The notes: generated by a model from the letters alone, not told the origin. A stretch of DNA of 43,848 nt from Leishmania donovani (GCF_000227135.1 NC_018232.1:115402-159249); one strand, 5' to 3'; counted from the first letter of the stretch, positions 1-9,763 are shown. A program made the numbers and translations.

Positions 1-1029
1 AAGGACGCCTACAAGAAGTACGACCCCGACCCGAACATTCGTGGCGCCGATGAGGTACCTTCTGAGGAGCAGTTAATACCGCTGTCCGAGAGGGCTTTTT
101 CTAGGCCAGCGGAGAGGCACGTAGTTGTTTCGGCTGATGGCACTGCTGATGCTGCCCCGTCTCGTGTTGATGTTGCACAGAGGGCAGATCCTCGTATGCG
201 CCGCGCGCAGGCTGACCTTGCAGGATACGAGAGTACGTATGCGAAGGACTACAAGCCCGCGGTAAAGAATGAGGAGGCAGTGCCTGCTTCAGCTGCTTTG
301 CCCGATACTTCTGCGGAGAAGCCGGACCCGCGCAAGCGGCGCGCCCCTGCAGACCTTAGCAGCTACGAGAGCACATATGCGAAGGACTACGGCCGCTCTG
401 ATGGTGCACCCGCTTCGTTGGTGGAAAAGCCGGTTGTGCCGCCGTTGAGGATTCCTAGTGAAATGAAGTCGATGAAGAAGAACGGAACCGCGCGTACTTC
501 GGTGCGCGAGCCCACCGCCGGCAGGCAGACAAAGAGAAGCGCGGCGCCGGCTGCTAAGGCGCAAGCACAGGTCTCCCCGCCCGCCTCAGCAGAGGAAGCG
601 CCGGCCAAGAAGGCGCTGCAGGTAGCTCCAGCGAAGAAGGGTGAGCCAGCCGCGTCGCGGCCGCGTCCGAAGGGATCGTACGAGACTGAATACAACAAGA
701 ACTACCGTGCCTACAGCAGCAAACCCACCCCGGTCGAGACCCCGCATCGCACTCAGGCTTGCGTCCATCACGTGGACCCGGCCTTCTACACCACCACCTG
801 CAGCTCTGCCTACGTGGCGCCAGCCGCGGCACCGGTGCGTTCGGCCTTTACACGCCCGACAGTATCGGTGCGTCACGTGGACCCGGCCTTCTACACCACC
901 ACCTGCAGCTCTGCCTACGTGGCGCCAGCCGCGGCACCGGTGCGTTCGGCCTTTACACGCCCGACAGTATCGGTGCGTCACGTGGACCCTAGCATGTACG
1001 TCAGCACAAGCCGTGCCGCTTACGCGTAA
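1..1029 (+). CDS. Repeat-rich putative cytoskeletal protein, 5' end outside the window
   Basis: Frame 1 is open from the first base to the TAA at 1027-1029, so at least 342 residues of a protein that starts upstream are present. It is rich in Ala, Pro, Lys and Arg, with no membrane segment. Short tyrosine motifs recur: YESTYAKDY at window codons 76-84 and again from 122, and YETEYNKNY from about 227. The C-terminus carries two exact copies of a 35-residue unit beginning HVDPAFYTTTCSSAYV, then a partial third starting HVDPSMY. Spaced tyrosine repeats in a basic, disordered background resemble microtubule-associated SAXO/MAP6-like or corset proteins of trypanosomatids; that link is inference from style, not a domain match. 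Third-position GC over the first 50 codons is only about 60% by hand count, lower than in most genes further on. That it is coding is fairly sure; the function is not. Confidence 0.8.
   Translation, partial: KDAYKKYDPDPNIRGADEVPSEEQLIPLSERAFSRPAERHVVVSADGTADAAPSRVDVAQRADPRMRRAQADLAGYESTYAKDYKPAVKNEEAVPASAALPDTSAEKPDPRKRRAPADLSSYESTYAKDYGRSDGAPASLVEKPVVPPLRIPSEMKSMKKNGTARTSVREPTAGRQTKRSAAPAAKAQAQVSPPASAEEAPAKKALQVAPAKKGEPAASRPRPKGSYETEYNKNYRAYSSKPTPVETPHRTQACVHHVDPAFYTTTCSSAYVAPAAAPVRSAFTRPTVSVRHVDPAFYTTTCSSAYVAPAAAPVRSAFTRPTVSVRHVDPSMYVSTSRAAYA
769..1008 (+). repeat. Perfect 105-bp tandem duplication plus partial third unit inside CDS
   Basis: Units start at 769, 874 and 979, exactly 105 bp apart, so each full unit encodes 35 residues in frame. 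By eye the first two units are identical at every base. The third keeps only the first part (cacgtggaccc) and then diverges into the C-terminus. Identity at synonymous sites means a recent duplication or ongoing homogenisation. Copy number probably varies between strains, and an assembly could collapse extra copies. Confidence 0.95.
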
Positions 1030-1343
1030 GCGGCGCAGTTCATGCGGTGCGTGGATATGTCTGTTGGATGTCGACGTGTCTCTGCGTGTGGTTGCTTCGC
1101 GGTTTTCGAGGAACGGTGTGGTTCAGGTCGGGGGGGCTCGCAGCGGATGATATCGACGCCACAAAGAGCGGAGGGTGCAGAGTACATGACGGTGGCTGTC
1201 CTCTTCCCACTTCACCTCGCTCTCGCTGATGCGTGTCTCCTTGCGTTGCTTTCCTGTCGCGACAGGAGCGCTGTGCCGTACGCCTTCTCTTCGCTTTCGG
1301 TTCGTTTTTTTTTTCGTTACGTTCTCGCTGTTGTTCAGGAAGA

Positions 1344-1369
1344 CCCCTCCCCCTCCCCTCCCCTCCCCT
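1344..1369 (-). other. G-quadruplex-type G-run motif on the minus strand
   Basis: Five runs of four or five C separated by single T on the + strand give five G-runs with one-base loops on the minus strand, which fits the classical G4 pattern. In the transcript the same stretch is C-rich and would act only as a polypyrimidine tract. Confidence 0.6.
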
Positions 1370-2810
1370 GACACAACGACGGGATGAGGGAATCAGGGAC
1401 AGGTCTGTGTGTGTGTGTGTCGCTTCACGCGTGTGTTATGTGCGTCCGCCTTTTTCTTTGTTGCTCTTCTCTTATGCCTCTTTGGCGGTCAGTCAGTGCC
1501 ACCCACAGGCAGACAGGCACACAGACGCTCAACCCTCTCCTCGTTCGTGTGCGCTTCAACATGGCAGGCGCGCCCTTCGTTGCCTTTCGCCTTCCCTCTA
1601 TACATCACCGTCTTCTTGTTAGTTCCACACACGTACACACAATCACACACAATTGTGCGAACACAACGCGCTCATGTTCGCACGCGCCACATCAAGAGGG
1701 CACCCTCCCCTTTTCTTATCAGCAAGTTTCTTGTCCTCGTACATCAGCGCTCTTATCCCCCCTCCCTCCCTCAGCCCACCCCCACCCATCCACTCACTCA
1801 CTCACTCTCCCTCTTTCGGCCCTTCCGAGTGCAGAAGACGAGACGAACAGAACACAGTGGCAGGCACGCTTGCATCATCATCGCTGCCATCATCGTCTCT
1901 TCCTTCTCTCATCTCTTTCTCTCTCTGTGCGCGAGCGTGCGTGTGTGCTTGTGCGGATGTGTCTCTTCGCCCCCTCTCCCCCCACCACCTCCACCACAGC
2001 CATCGACTCCCTTGTCTTTCCTTTCCTGTACCGTCTTTTTGCCCACCTAACCCTCCTCTCTGGTTCTGCTTCGCTCGCGAGTTTTTTCGATGTATGCTGG
2101 TGTGCTTTCGAAGCTGGCGCGTCTGTGCCTACCTCGTAACTCTCATTTTTTTCGTGTTTGGTGCTGGACGCGGGAGATGGAGATCATGCGTGCCACCCTT
2201 GCAGGGGGGCGGGGGGAGGGGCACAAGCGGTTTGTACCCCACCCCCACACCCGCCGACCCCCTTCTTTTTCTCCGTCTGTGTGTCCTCGGACGAGCGGCC
2301 ACAGCCCTGTACCTCCTCCACGCCGCGTGCCCCTCCTGTGCCTCTTTTCTTTCTTTGGTACTGTGTACGCTTGTGCGACGTCCTCAGCGTGACTGATCCA
2401 GCGCTTGTTGCGCACGCAACAGCACCGAATAAGACGGGACCAGCTCGCTCCGCCTCCTCTGAGCATGATTCTCGCTACACGAGTGGGTGCATGCATGTAC
2501 GCCCACGCTGCTGACCGCGTGCGCCTGCCGGCACAGCCGTCTTGCCTTGGTGGAGGGGCATTCCCAAAAATCGAGCAAGACGTGTAATGTCCGCGCGCGG
2601 ACGCACGCGTGGGACGTGTCTCTCTCTCTCTGCGTTACCTTGCGTGTCGGTGTACGAAGAGGATCTGGCCTGCTTCTGTCGCTCGGTCGATTGGTCGGTC
2701 GGCGTCAGCGCCGGTGTGCCCGTTCGTTTGCCGTCGTGCGTGTGTCGTCTGCCGTGGGCATGCACGGGCAGTCTTGCACGCCTTATCTTCGCCTTCTTTG
2801 GTTGTTTTGC

Positions 2811-2958
2811 CTTTATATATATATATATACATGCATGTATATGTGTATGTGTGTGTGTGTACGGGATGTACATGACTGCTATATATATTATATATGTCTT
2901 CGTATGTATATATATATATATACATATATAGCTGTATATACACGTATGTTTGTATGTA
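2811..2958. repeat. TA/TG microsatellite cluster with self-complementary blocks
   Basis: Alternating (TA)n blocks, palindromic ATGCAT-type steps and a TG run occur over about 150 bp. (TA)n is self-complementary, so long hairpins are possible in RNA or DNA. No gene is visible here. Confidence 0.85.
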
Positions 2959-3577
2959 TGTGTCCTCTTCACCTTCTTTCTGTATCGACGACAGAGCCGC
3001 CGGCGCAAAACAACAAAAGAAAGGAAGGGAGTAAGAGAGAAGGAACGGGTGTGAACCGAGGGCCCGGGGTACAGAGAGAGAAGAGACGGTAAGAGAGGAG
3101 GAAGAAGGAAGTGCACGCACATGCACGCGCATGGGGACCACGAGAAGGGCGTGTGCGTGTGCTGCTGCTGCGACGGATACAGCGGAATCAATGGGAGTGT
3201 CGGGCTCCTTCACGTGTTTACACGTCCCATCCATCACCAGATGAACAGCAGCGCTAGTCGTACAGCATGACACCCCTTGCGGCGCCCCCCCCTCTCTCTG
3301 TCGCTCTTTCTCCCTGTCTCACTCAGCCCAACCCAACTCCCCCCCCCACTCTCCGACTCCCAACCTACGCATGCACACGCACGCCCTTTTTCTTCATCTG
3401 CGCCACCCTCCCCTCCTCCTCTTTCTCTTCTGTATTGTATTTCCTTAATGTCTTCACTATTTTACCATGCGTGCGTGCGTGCGTGCGTGTGTGTGTGTGT
3501 CCGTGTGTTGGGGGTAGCGGGGCACTTGGACCCTGTGATGCCACGCCCTAAGGTGTGTGTGTGTGTGTACCCCTCGT

Positions 3578-3602
3578 CCCCCGCCCCGCCCCGCCCCCTC
3601 CC
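3578..3602 (-). other. Second G-run motif on the minus strand
   Basis: Four runs of four or more C separated by single G, then a C-run, lie on the + strand. The minus strand therefore has a short-loop G-quadruplex pattern. It lies just after a TG microsatellite. Confidence 0.5.
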
Positions 3603-3720
3603 GCGTCCATCAGGACTTTCGAACAAAATGAGGCCCAGAGAATAGCCGAAACAGTATTGTACGTTTTGGGGGGTTGTTGTCGCGATGGAGAAGAGGTGAG
3701 GTGTGTATCTCTCATTCTCT

Positions 3721-3793
3721 AAGCATATATGCATACATGCATATGTATAGGTGTGTAGATGTATGCATATATACGCATATATATATATATACT
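3721..3793. repeat. TA-rich microsatellite
   Basis: Blocks of (TA)n, GCATAT and a pure TA run end in the ACGACTACGAC region. It is low-complexity intergenic sequence. Confidence 0.8.
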
Positions 3794-4431
3794 ACGACTA
3801 CGACTTTTAATGACGACTACGACGACGAAGGCGCCGACTACTACTACGTGTGTGTGTGCCCTGTATTGCTGGCTTTTTGATGTCGTTGCTTGCTTGTTTG
3901 TGTCTTCTAAGAACCTGTGTGGAGCACAAGCAGAGGAAGCGCCGGGTCCTCGCGATGTCTCTCCTTCTCTAAGACAATCCCCACCCCATCCCCGCCCCTT
4001 TTGTATCTCGTTCTGTAGTCCGCCGTCTACTCGCTTCCCCTCCTTTACAGCCGTTTTTTGTTGTTGCTGTTGTTCTCTTTGTGTGTTTGATGTTGGTTCC
4101 CTTTGGCGTCTCGCCATGCACGGCGGACCACTCTTCATCTCCCCCACCTCTCCCTCCTCACGTTATCTTGTCGGTCTTCTCTATATTTTCTCCCCTGTAT
4201 CGGCCTGTGCGAGTGATGTTCTCTTCGGTTTTTGTACCCGCGATGTAAAAGGTGAGGAGGAGAAGGACAACATCAGCCATGCGAAGGGGTGGATGCGCGA
4301 GAGAGAGTGATGACGGCAGGGCGCCCATCACGGGGGTGAGAGAGGATAAGAAAGTCGTGCCCAGCATGCACAAGTGCGCAGAAAGTAGATGGAGCGATTC
4401 GCTGACGCGACGTTAGCGTGCACACTTGCTG

Positions 4432-4458
4432 TCGCTCCTTCCTCTCCCGCCCTCCCAG
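4432..4458 (+). promoter_or_regulatory. Candidate spliced-leader acceptor (polypyrimidine tract + AG)
   Basis: An almost unbroken pyrimidine tract ends in CCCAG at 4454-4458. The next ATG (4472) is 13 nt downstream and opens the small membrane-protein frame. It is a textbook trypanosomatid acceptor layout inside an otherwise gene-poor region. Confidence 0.5.
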
Positions 4459-4471
4459 GTGCTCTGTATCG

Positions 4472-4714
4472 ATGTCGCTCCGCCCGCCGGCCCGATTCCC
4501 GAATCACGTCGACGAGGGAGGGAGCACTTCCGCCCACCCCCTCCACCACCTCGATGCCGTCGTCGTAGTTCTCGTTGGCGGCGTCGCTTTTCTTTTTCTC
4601 GCCTTATTTGCTTTCGCTTTCGTTGTATCGTGTCGTCTCATTCTACTCGGGCGTCTCCGGCAGCCCATCCGCGTGCGCGCGCACGAAAACAAGGGCAAGC
4701 AGATGCCACTCTGA
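4472..4714 (+). CDS. Candidate 80-residue single-pass membrane microprotein
   Basis: The ATG at 4472 is the first after a strong polypyrimidine-AG acceptor (AG at 4457-4458). The frame runs to TGA at 4712-4714. The peptide starts MSLRPPARFPNHVDEGG, has one long hydrophobic segment at about residues 29-58 (AVVVVLVGGVAFLFLALFAF and onward), then a basic tail ending KGKQMPL. I recognise no family. Against it: the region is low in complexity and a pyrimidine-rich frame produces Val/Leu/Phe runs by chance. For it: the acceptor, the clean single-span topology, and a polar N-terminus unlike the Ser/Pro/Leu/His repeats of the surrounding spurious frames. It would help explain the 6.3-kb spacing between the flanking genes. 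It is only a candidate. Confidence 0.3.
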   Translation: MSLRPPARFPNHVDEGGSTSAHPLHHLDAVVVVLVGGVAFLFLALFAFAFVVSCRLILLGRLRQPIRVRAHENKGKQMPL

Positions 4715-7111
4715 CCTGTATGAGCTCTTTTCTCCCCTTTTCCTCCCCCCTCCTGTCGCTCCCTCGTTGTTGTTGGTTGTGTATCACCTCATCGTCTGTG
4801 CGCGTACTTCCCCCCTCCCAACACACGCACACACGCACGCACAAAACCGCCTCACTCCCCCCCCCCAAAAAAAAAAATGATTCGGAATATTAACATCAGC
4901 GGAAATCTGAAGAAGCGAAAATACGAGGGGCGAGCGGGCGCGAGCGATGCGCCATGAAAGTGACACGCCAGGCGTGGCGTGGCGAACATGTCGGCGCCGC
5001 GTGTCTTGGTGTGGTGGAAGGGGGAGGGGTGAGGGTAGGGGTGAGAGAGCAGCTCTTTACCCTGCATAGCCCGTCCTTCGATCCTTCTCGCCACCCCCAA
5101 CCCACCCACCCTCCTCTCCAATCTTCACAATCCTGAGTGAGAGCAAGAGAGAGCACCGTTGTCACCGGTATATACATAAGTGTGTGTGTGTATGTCCGTT
5201 TGCGTAACACCCTGTACACGCCATCGTCGGCTCCTTTTCCAAGCTCTGCCCCTCCCTCCCTCCCTCCCTCTCTGCATGTGTGCGCATGTGCAGGTCATCC
5301 CCGTTTAGCATCTTCTCGTCCCTCCCGCCCGCCACCCCCCCCCAACCCCCCCCGCCCCTTCGTCAGCACGCACATACACGGAAAGCACTACATATAAAGG
5401 AAGAAGGGGCACATCAGTACCGCCGTTCACCGGCCCCGTTATCACCACTACCGCTATACCTAGACATATATATATATACCCTGTCTCTCTCACTCTCCCT
5501 CTCGCTTCCTGCACACTGTCCACGAACAGTCACACACCCACACACAGAGAAGTACGTGGCTGGACTCTGCCGCGCAGTGTAAGAGGGAGCAAGGCCGGGA
5601 CCTAAGTAACAGTACTCGGCCCCCTCCTCCTCCCAAAAGAAAAAGCACAAGGCAAGCGCAAAGACTTTCATCTCGGTCAGCAAGCAAGCAAGCACGGCTC
5701 ATCACCGCATTCATCAACCGCGAGGGCGGCACAGTAGAGGTCGCCGCAGGTGGGGAACGCAGGCTTTCAGAAAAGGGCATTGAGCTGTGCGCGTGCACAC
5801 CTCTCCTTCCTTCCCTTCTTCCTTCGGCGCTACATCTCATTGCGTCCTCACCGACTCGCGAACGGGGCGCCAACAAACCCGCAACCCCGCGCGCGCTCAC
5901 ACAGGCACACGGGCACGGAGAGATACAAGCACACGTATTAGGGGGAACGCAGCCACCATACACACACACACACCTTCTATACTTCCTTTTCTTTCGTTGT
6001 GGCTCTCCTCTGTCCACCGTGCGCTAGGTTTGTGTGCACGTGTGCGTGTCGGTGCCCCCCCCATGCTTATTCAGCTCTCTCGCAGGAGAGAGAAGCGGAT
6101 AGTTTGGCCTTTGAAGACAGGAAAAGAGAGGTTAGGGGAGCGGAGCGGGGCGGGGAGACGCACGTCGACCCAGAAGCAACATACCGTGCTCCAGAGCCGC
6201 CCTTCTATCTAGACTTCCTGGGTGTTGCTGGAAAGCTCTGCTGCTGCTGCTGCGATTGCTACCCTGCCTCGTCATCACGGACGTCCTTCAGTCCATCACC
6301 TCTACCTACCTTCACTACTATTAAAGCCATTCTCACCTATAGTTGCTGTGTCCGTTTCTCTCCCTCCCTGTGTGGGTGTGGGTGTGGGTGTGTATTCTTG
6401 TTGCCGCGGCATCGGTGCTGACTCTAGTCCCCGATCTGCCTCGGCAATATTTGTGAGTTTTGTGCGCGCGTGTGCGTGTCCTTCTCCCTCCCTCTCCCGT
6501 CTCCCCGTCTTGAGCTCCGTCTGTCTGTCCGTTCTTTTAGTTGGTTTCCGCCGTCTTTGTCTGAGCACACCGCCGCCGCCTAAAACTTTTTTTTGAGGGG
6601 TTGTTTTTTTTTTCGCCCGCTGGCAAACAAGCAAATCACAGGCATACGCACACACTTGCGTCCTGTTCCTCCTCCTCTTCCTCTTCAGCATCACACGCCG
6701 ACACCTTCTGGTGCTACAACCACTGCGGCGCCCTCCCTCTCCCTTTCTCTTTCTCTGTCTACCTGTCTGTCTACGTGTCACTCTCTCGCCGTGTGTGCGT
6801 GTGTGTGTTGACTCTCCTCCTCCTTCGGGAGCGTTGTCTCCCTCCTGTCGTTTTTGCGGCAACACACGGCCACGTGTGTGCGCGCGTCTTTTCTTCCAAG
6901 CAACGACAACACTGTTTTGTTGTCACTCGTGTTATTATCAGTGTGCGCTCGTGTTCTCTTCGTACGCTACCGTTCACAGCATCCGCGTCGTCTCGCCACC
7001 CCCTCTGCCCCTCCTTTGTTGCCGTGGACGTCCTTTCCTTTCTTATTTCCTATTTTCGCTGCTGTGTGCGTGTCCGCCAGTGCTTCACCGGCTCCCCTCC
7101 CTCCCTTGACC

Positions 7112-7147
<36 letters not shown>

Positions 7148-7196
7148 ATTGGCCCTCTGCCAGCCGGTGTATCAAGTCACACAGTATTGCCTCGGC
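4715..7196. other. Long low-complexity intergenic region, right part
   Basis: This is 2.5 kb of C/T-rich tracts, A-runs (4865-4877), C-runs (5321-5359) and short TA and TG microsatellites. Several pyrimidine tracts could act as acceptors for the kinase gene. No convincing frame was seen in either strand. Confidence 0.65.
7113..7146. repeat. (AC)17 microsatellite
   Basis: A pure AC dinucleotide run of 34 bases lies upstream of the MORN-kinase gene, before its best candidate acceptor. It is likely to be length-polymorphic. Confidence 0.95.
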
Positions 7197-7219
7197 TTGT
7201 CCTCTTTCCCCCTCCTCAG
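7197..7219 (+). promoter_or_regulatory. Candidate spliced-leader acceptor for the MORN-kinase gene
   Basis: A pyrimidine tract ends CCTCCTCAG with AG at 7218-7219, about 175 nt before the ATG at 7394. No in-frame ATG lies between them, which fits the chosen start. Confidence 0.45.
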
Positions 7220-7393
7220 CTCTGCGCCGCGTCGTGCGCCCGTGCGGCGATTGTGCGAAACAAGATTGCGACGGACCGCTTCGCCCTTACTCGAACCTCA
7301 TCCCACCCAGTCAACCCTCTTTGTGACTGCCGCAAGAAGAGGCCACCGTTTCACAGCGAGCACCACGCACCCGCAGCCGCCAAGGGACTTCCA

Positions 7394-9763
7394 ATGTCCT
7401 CTCGCTCTTACTACAGTGGCAGCGGGACGACGGCGGTGGTGCCGCATACCATCAGCATCTCTACCGCTGAAACCACACCGTCGCAAGCGCCGTCGTCGCA
7501 CACGGAGCAGCCGTCGAGTGACCAGCAGCACGAGTCGAGCTTGCACCAAGCGACGGCCTCGTTGCCCATGAGCTTGAACAGCACTATGAATAACAAGGGT
7601 GCCTCTGCGGCCGCTGCTGCTGCGGCGGCGGCGCCATCATCACACGGCGGTGACAGTCACAGCATCGGAGCAGCAGCGAAAGCCAGTGGCAGTGAGCGCG
7701 CGAACTGGAATAACCCCTCATTCGCGGCAGCGCTGCGCAACAGCAGCGGGTCAATCAATGTCGACGGCTACCCTCCAGCGCAGGCCCATCAACAGCCATC
7801 GCATCCCTCGCTGCTGTCGCACAGCACAGACGTGGACGATGAAGGCGACGGCGCGCAGCACGCGGCGGTCAACGAGCCGCTCGAGTACTGTGGTGTGCGT
7901 CTCCTGCCCGGAGTGGAGCAGATCGACTTTGACGAGGGCTACTACGTCGGCACGATCGACGAGAACGGCGAGATGGCCGGCTACGGCAAGGCAACGTGGC
8001 ACAGCGGTGACACGTACGAAGGCGAGTGGCTGAACGGCATGATGCATGGTAAGGGCACCTACACGTGGGCAGATGGCGACTACTACCAGGGCGACTACGT
8101 TAGAGGTCGCATGGAGGGTCGTGGCGAGATGAAGGACGCCACGGGGCTGTACACGGGTGAATGGGCAGACGACATGCGGCAAGGCTACGGGCGCATGCTG
8201 TACGCAGGCGGCAACGTGTACGAGGGTGAGTGGCTGGCAGGCATGCGTCACGGCTCTGGCAAGCTTGTCGAGCCCGCCGCGCACGTCACGTACGAGGGCG
8301 AGTTCAACCGGAACGAAAAAGAGGGTCGTGGCGTGCAGACGAACTCTGACGGCGACGTCTACGAGGGCGAGTTCGCCCGCGGCAAACCCAACGGTCGCGG
8401 CACCTATCTCTGGGCCGACGGTGCACGCTACATCGGCATGTTTAAGGACGGCGTCAAGCACGGCGACGGGTGTGAGTGGCTCGCCAACGGTGACTGGGTT
8501 GCTGGACTCTTTGTCGACGGCGAGCACGTGGACAGCCAATCGACGCGCCACAAGGCAACCGTCCTCACACCTGACAGCAGCGACGCCGATGGCGGAAGCG
8601 AGGACGGAGCGGGTGACGGCGGCGCTGGCGGCAGTCGGGGAAGCATTGGTCTCTCCGAATCGACGGCGGCCGCCGTACTCGCCCCTCTGGACGCTGAGAA
8701 GCTGCGCCGCATTGCTGATCAGGTTCACGCCCCGTCCTTCTCGATGAACGTGTCGGCAGCAGCCATGAGGAGCCTCAGGAGCTCGTTGCGCAAGAACAGC
8801 TCCTCGCACTACCAAGACTTCAGCGGCCCAGGCGGTGTGACTATCGAGGAGGCATCGTCGCCGTTCTTGCGTTCTCTGGCGGCTCCGCAGATGCTGCTGG
8901 ACGACAGCGACCTCGAAGGCTGGACGCCGCTCAAGACGATCGGCAAGGGTAGCTTCGGTGCCGTGTACACGGCCCTCCTGCGCAACGGCCGCACGGTGTG
9001 CTGCAAGGTGATCGAGCTTGGCACTGTGGAGAGCGAGGAAGAGATGGAGAAGTTACGCAACGAGATTGCGCTGATGAGGCGGCTGCGGCACCCGAACTGC
9101 GTCCAGTACTACGGTAGTCTGGAGGACAAGGTGCAGAACACGCTAAACATCTTCATGGAGTACGTCAGCGGGGGCACGCTCACGAGCTTCGTGGCCAAGT
9201 TCAAGAGCATTCCGCTGGAGACGCTGCGGCAGTGGGTATACCAGATGGTTTGCGGCGTGAAATACCTGCATGAGTGCGGCATCGTGCACCGCGACATCAA
9301 GGGCGACAACGTGCTCGTCTCCGTCGACGGCATTGTGAAGCTGGCGGACTTCGGCTGTAGCAAGGCGATCGACGATGTCTGCAGCGCCACGCACGGTTGC
9401 TCGACGATGGTCGGCACGCCCTACTGGATGGCCCCGGAGGTGATCAAGTGCGAGGCTGGCGGGTACGGCGTAAAGAGCGACATCTGGTCCATTGGCTGCA
9501 CGATTGTGGAGATGTTGACGGGCAAGCCGCCATGGCCGGAGTGCAACTCGATGTGGGCCGCCGTGTACAAGATCGCGAACTCTACCGGGCTGCCGACGGA
9601 GATACCGGCCGACATAGACCCGGAGCTGATGGATCTGCTGCAGAGGTGCTTTGAGCGCAATCCGAAGCTGCGCCCGACAGCCGCAGACATGCTGAGCCAC
9701 CCGTTCTTGGCCAAGGTGACCGAGGGAGTCGCGTCGCCGCTCGAGAAGAGCGGGCGCAAGTGA
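7394..9763 (+). CDS. MORN-repeat protein kinase, STE11/MEKK-like
   Basis: This 789-residue protein joins a disordered Ser/Ala/His-rich N-terminus (1-175), eight MORN repeats (about 180-375, pattern YEGEW...G.G), a Ser/Gly/Asp linker and a C-terminal protein kinase (about 509-772). The kinase keeps all key parts: glycine loop IGKGSFG from residue 516, VAIK-type Lys538 in VCCKVIEL, HRD at 632-634 followed by IKGDN, DFG at 652-654, and GTPYWMAPE. HRDIKGDN and GTPYWMAPE are typical of STE kinases, closest in feel to MEKK/STE11. MORN repeats often bind phospholipids or serve as membrane or cytoskeleton scaffolds, so membrane-near signalling is inferred. The frame extends upstream to 6854 but without another ATG, so 7394 is the start. 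Kinase activity is a confident prediction; substrates and pathway position are unknown. Confidence 0.93.
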   Translation: MSSRSYYSGSGTTAVVPHTISISTAETTPSQAPSSHTEQPSSDQQHESSLHQATASLPMSLNSTMNNKGASAAAAAAAAAPSSHGGDSHSIGAAAKASGSERANWNNPSFAAALRNSSGSINVDGYPPAQAHQQPSHPSLLSHSTDVDDEGDGAQHAAVNEPLEYCGVRLLPGVEQIDFDEGYYVGTIDENGEMAGYGKATWHSGDTYEGEWLNGMMHGKGTYTWADGDYYQGDYVRGRMEGRGEMKDATGLYTGEWADDMRQGYGRMLYAGGNVYEGEWLAGMRHGSGKLVEPAAHVTYEGEFNRNEKEGRGVQTNSDGDVYEGEFARGKPNGRGTYLWADGARYIGMFKDGVKHGDGCEWLANGDWVAGLFVDGEHVDSQSTRHKATVLTPDSSDADGGSEDGAGDGGAGGSRGSIGLSESTAAAVLAPLDAEKLRRIADQVHAPSFSMNVSAAAMRSLRSSLRKNSSSHYQDFSGPGGVTIEEASSPFLRSLAAPQMLLDDSDLEGWTPLKTIGKGSFGAVYTALLRNGRTVCCKVIELGTVESEEEMEKLRNEIALMRRLRHPNCVQYYGSLEDKVQNTLNIFMEYVSGGTLTSFVAKFKSIPLETLRQWVYQMVCGVKYLHECGIVHRDIKGDNVLVSVDGIVKLADFGCSKAIDDVCSATHGCSTMVGTPYWMAPEVIKCEAGGYGVKSDIWSIGCTIVEMLTGKPPWPECNSMWAAVYKIANSTGLPTEIPADIDPELMDLLQRCFERNPKLRPTAADMLSHPFLAKVTEGVASPLEKSGRK

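Larger units (their letters stand above)
1030..4431. other. Long low-complexity intergenic region, left part
   Basis: Over 3 kb without a recognisable gene. It holds many C/T-rich tracts, TG and TA microsatellites, A and T homopolymers and stop-free low-complexity frames on both strands. The first part should contain the 3' UTR and polyadenylation region of the preceding gene. No tRNA-like B box, conserved RNA or protein domain was seen. Confidence 0.7.

Noticed and set aside
1384..2139. 251-codon frame and its overlapping + frames in the left gene-poor region
   Set aside because: Ser/Pro/His/Cys-rich translation of C/T and TG tracts; three overlapping frames are equally open, as expected of low-complexity DNA without stops.
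7751..8815. 354-codon minus-strand frame opposite the MORN-kinase
   Set aside because: Shadow of a GC-rich coding region; the + strand has eight MORN repeats and a full kinase.
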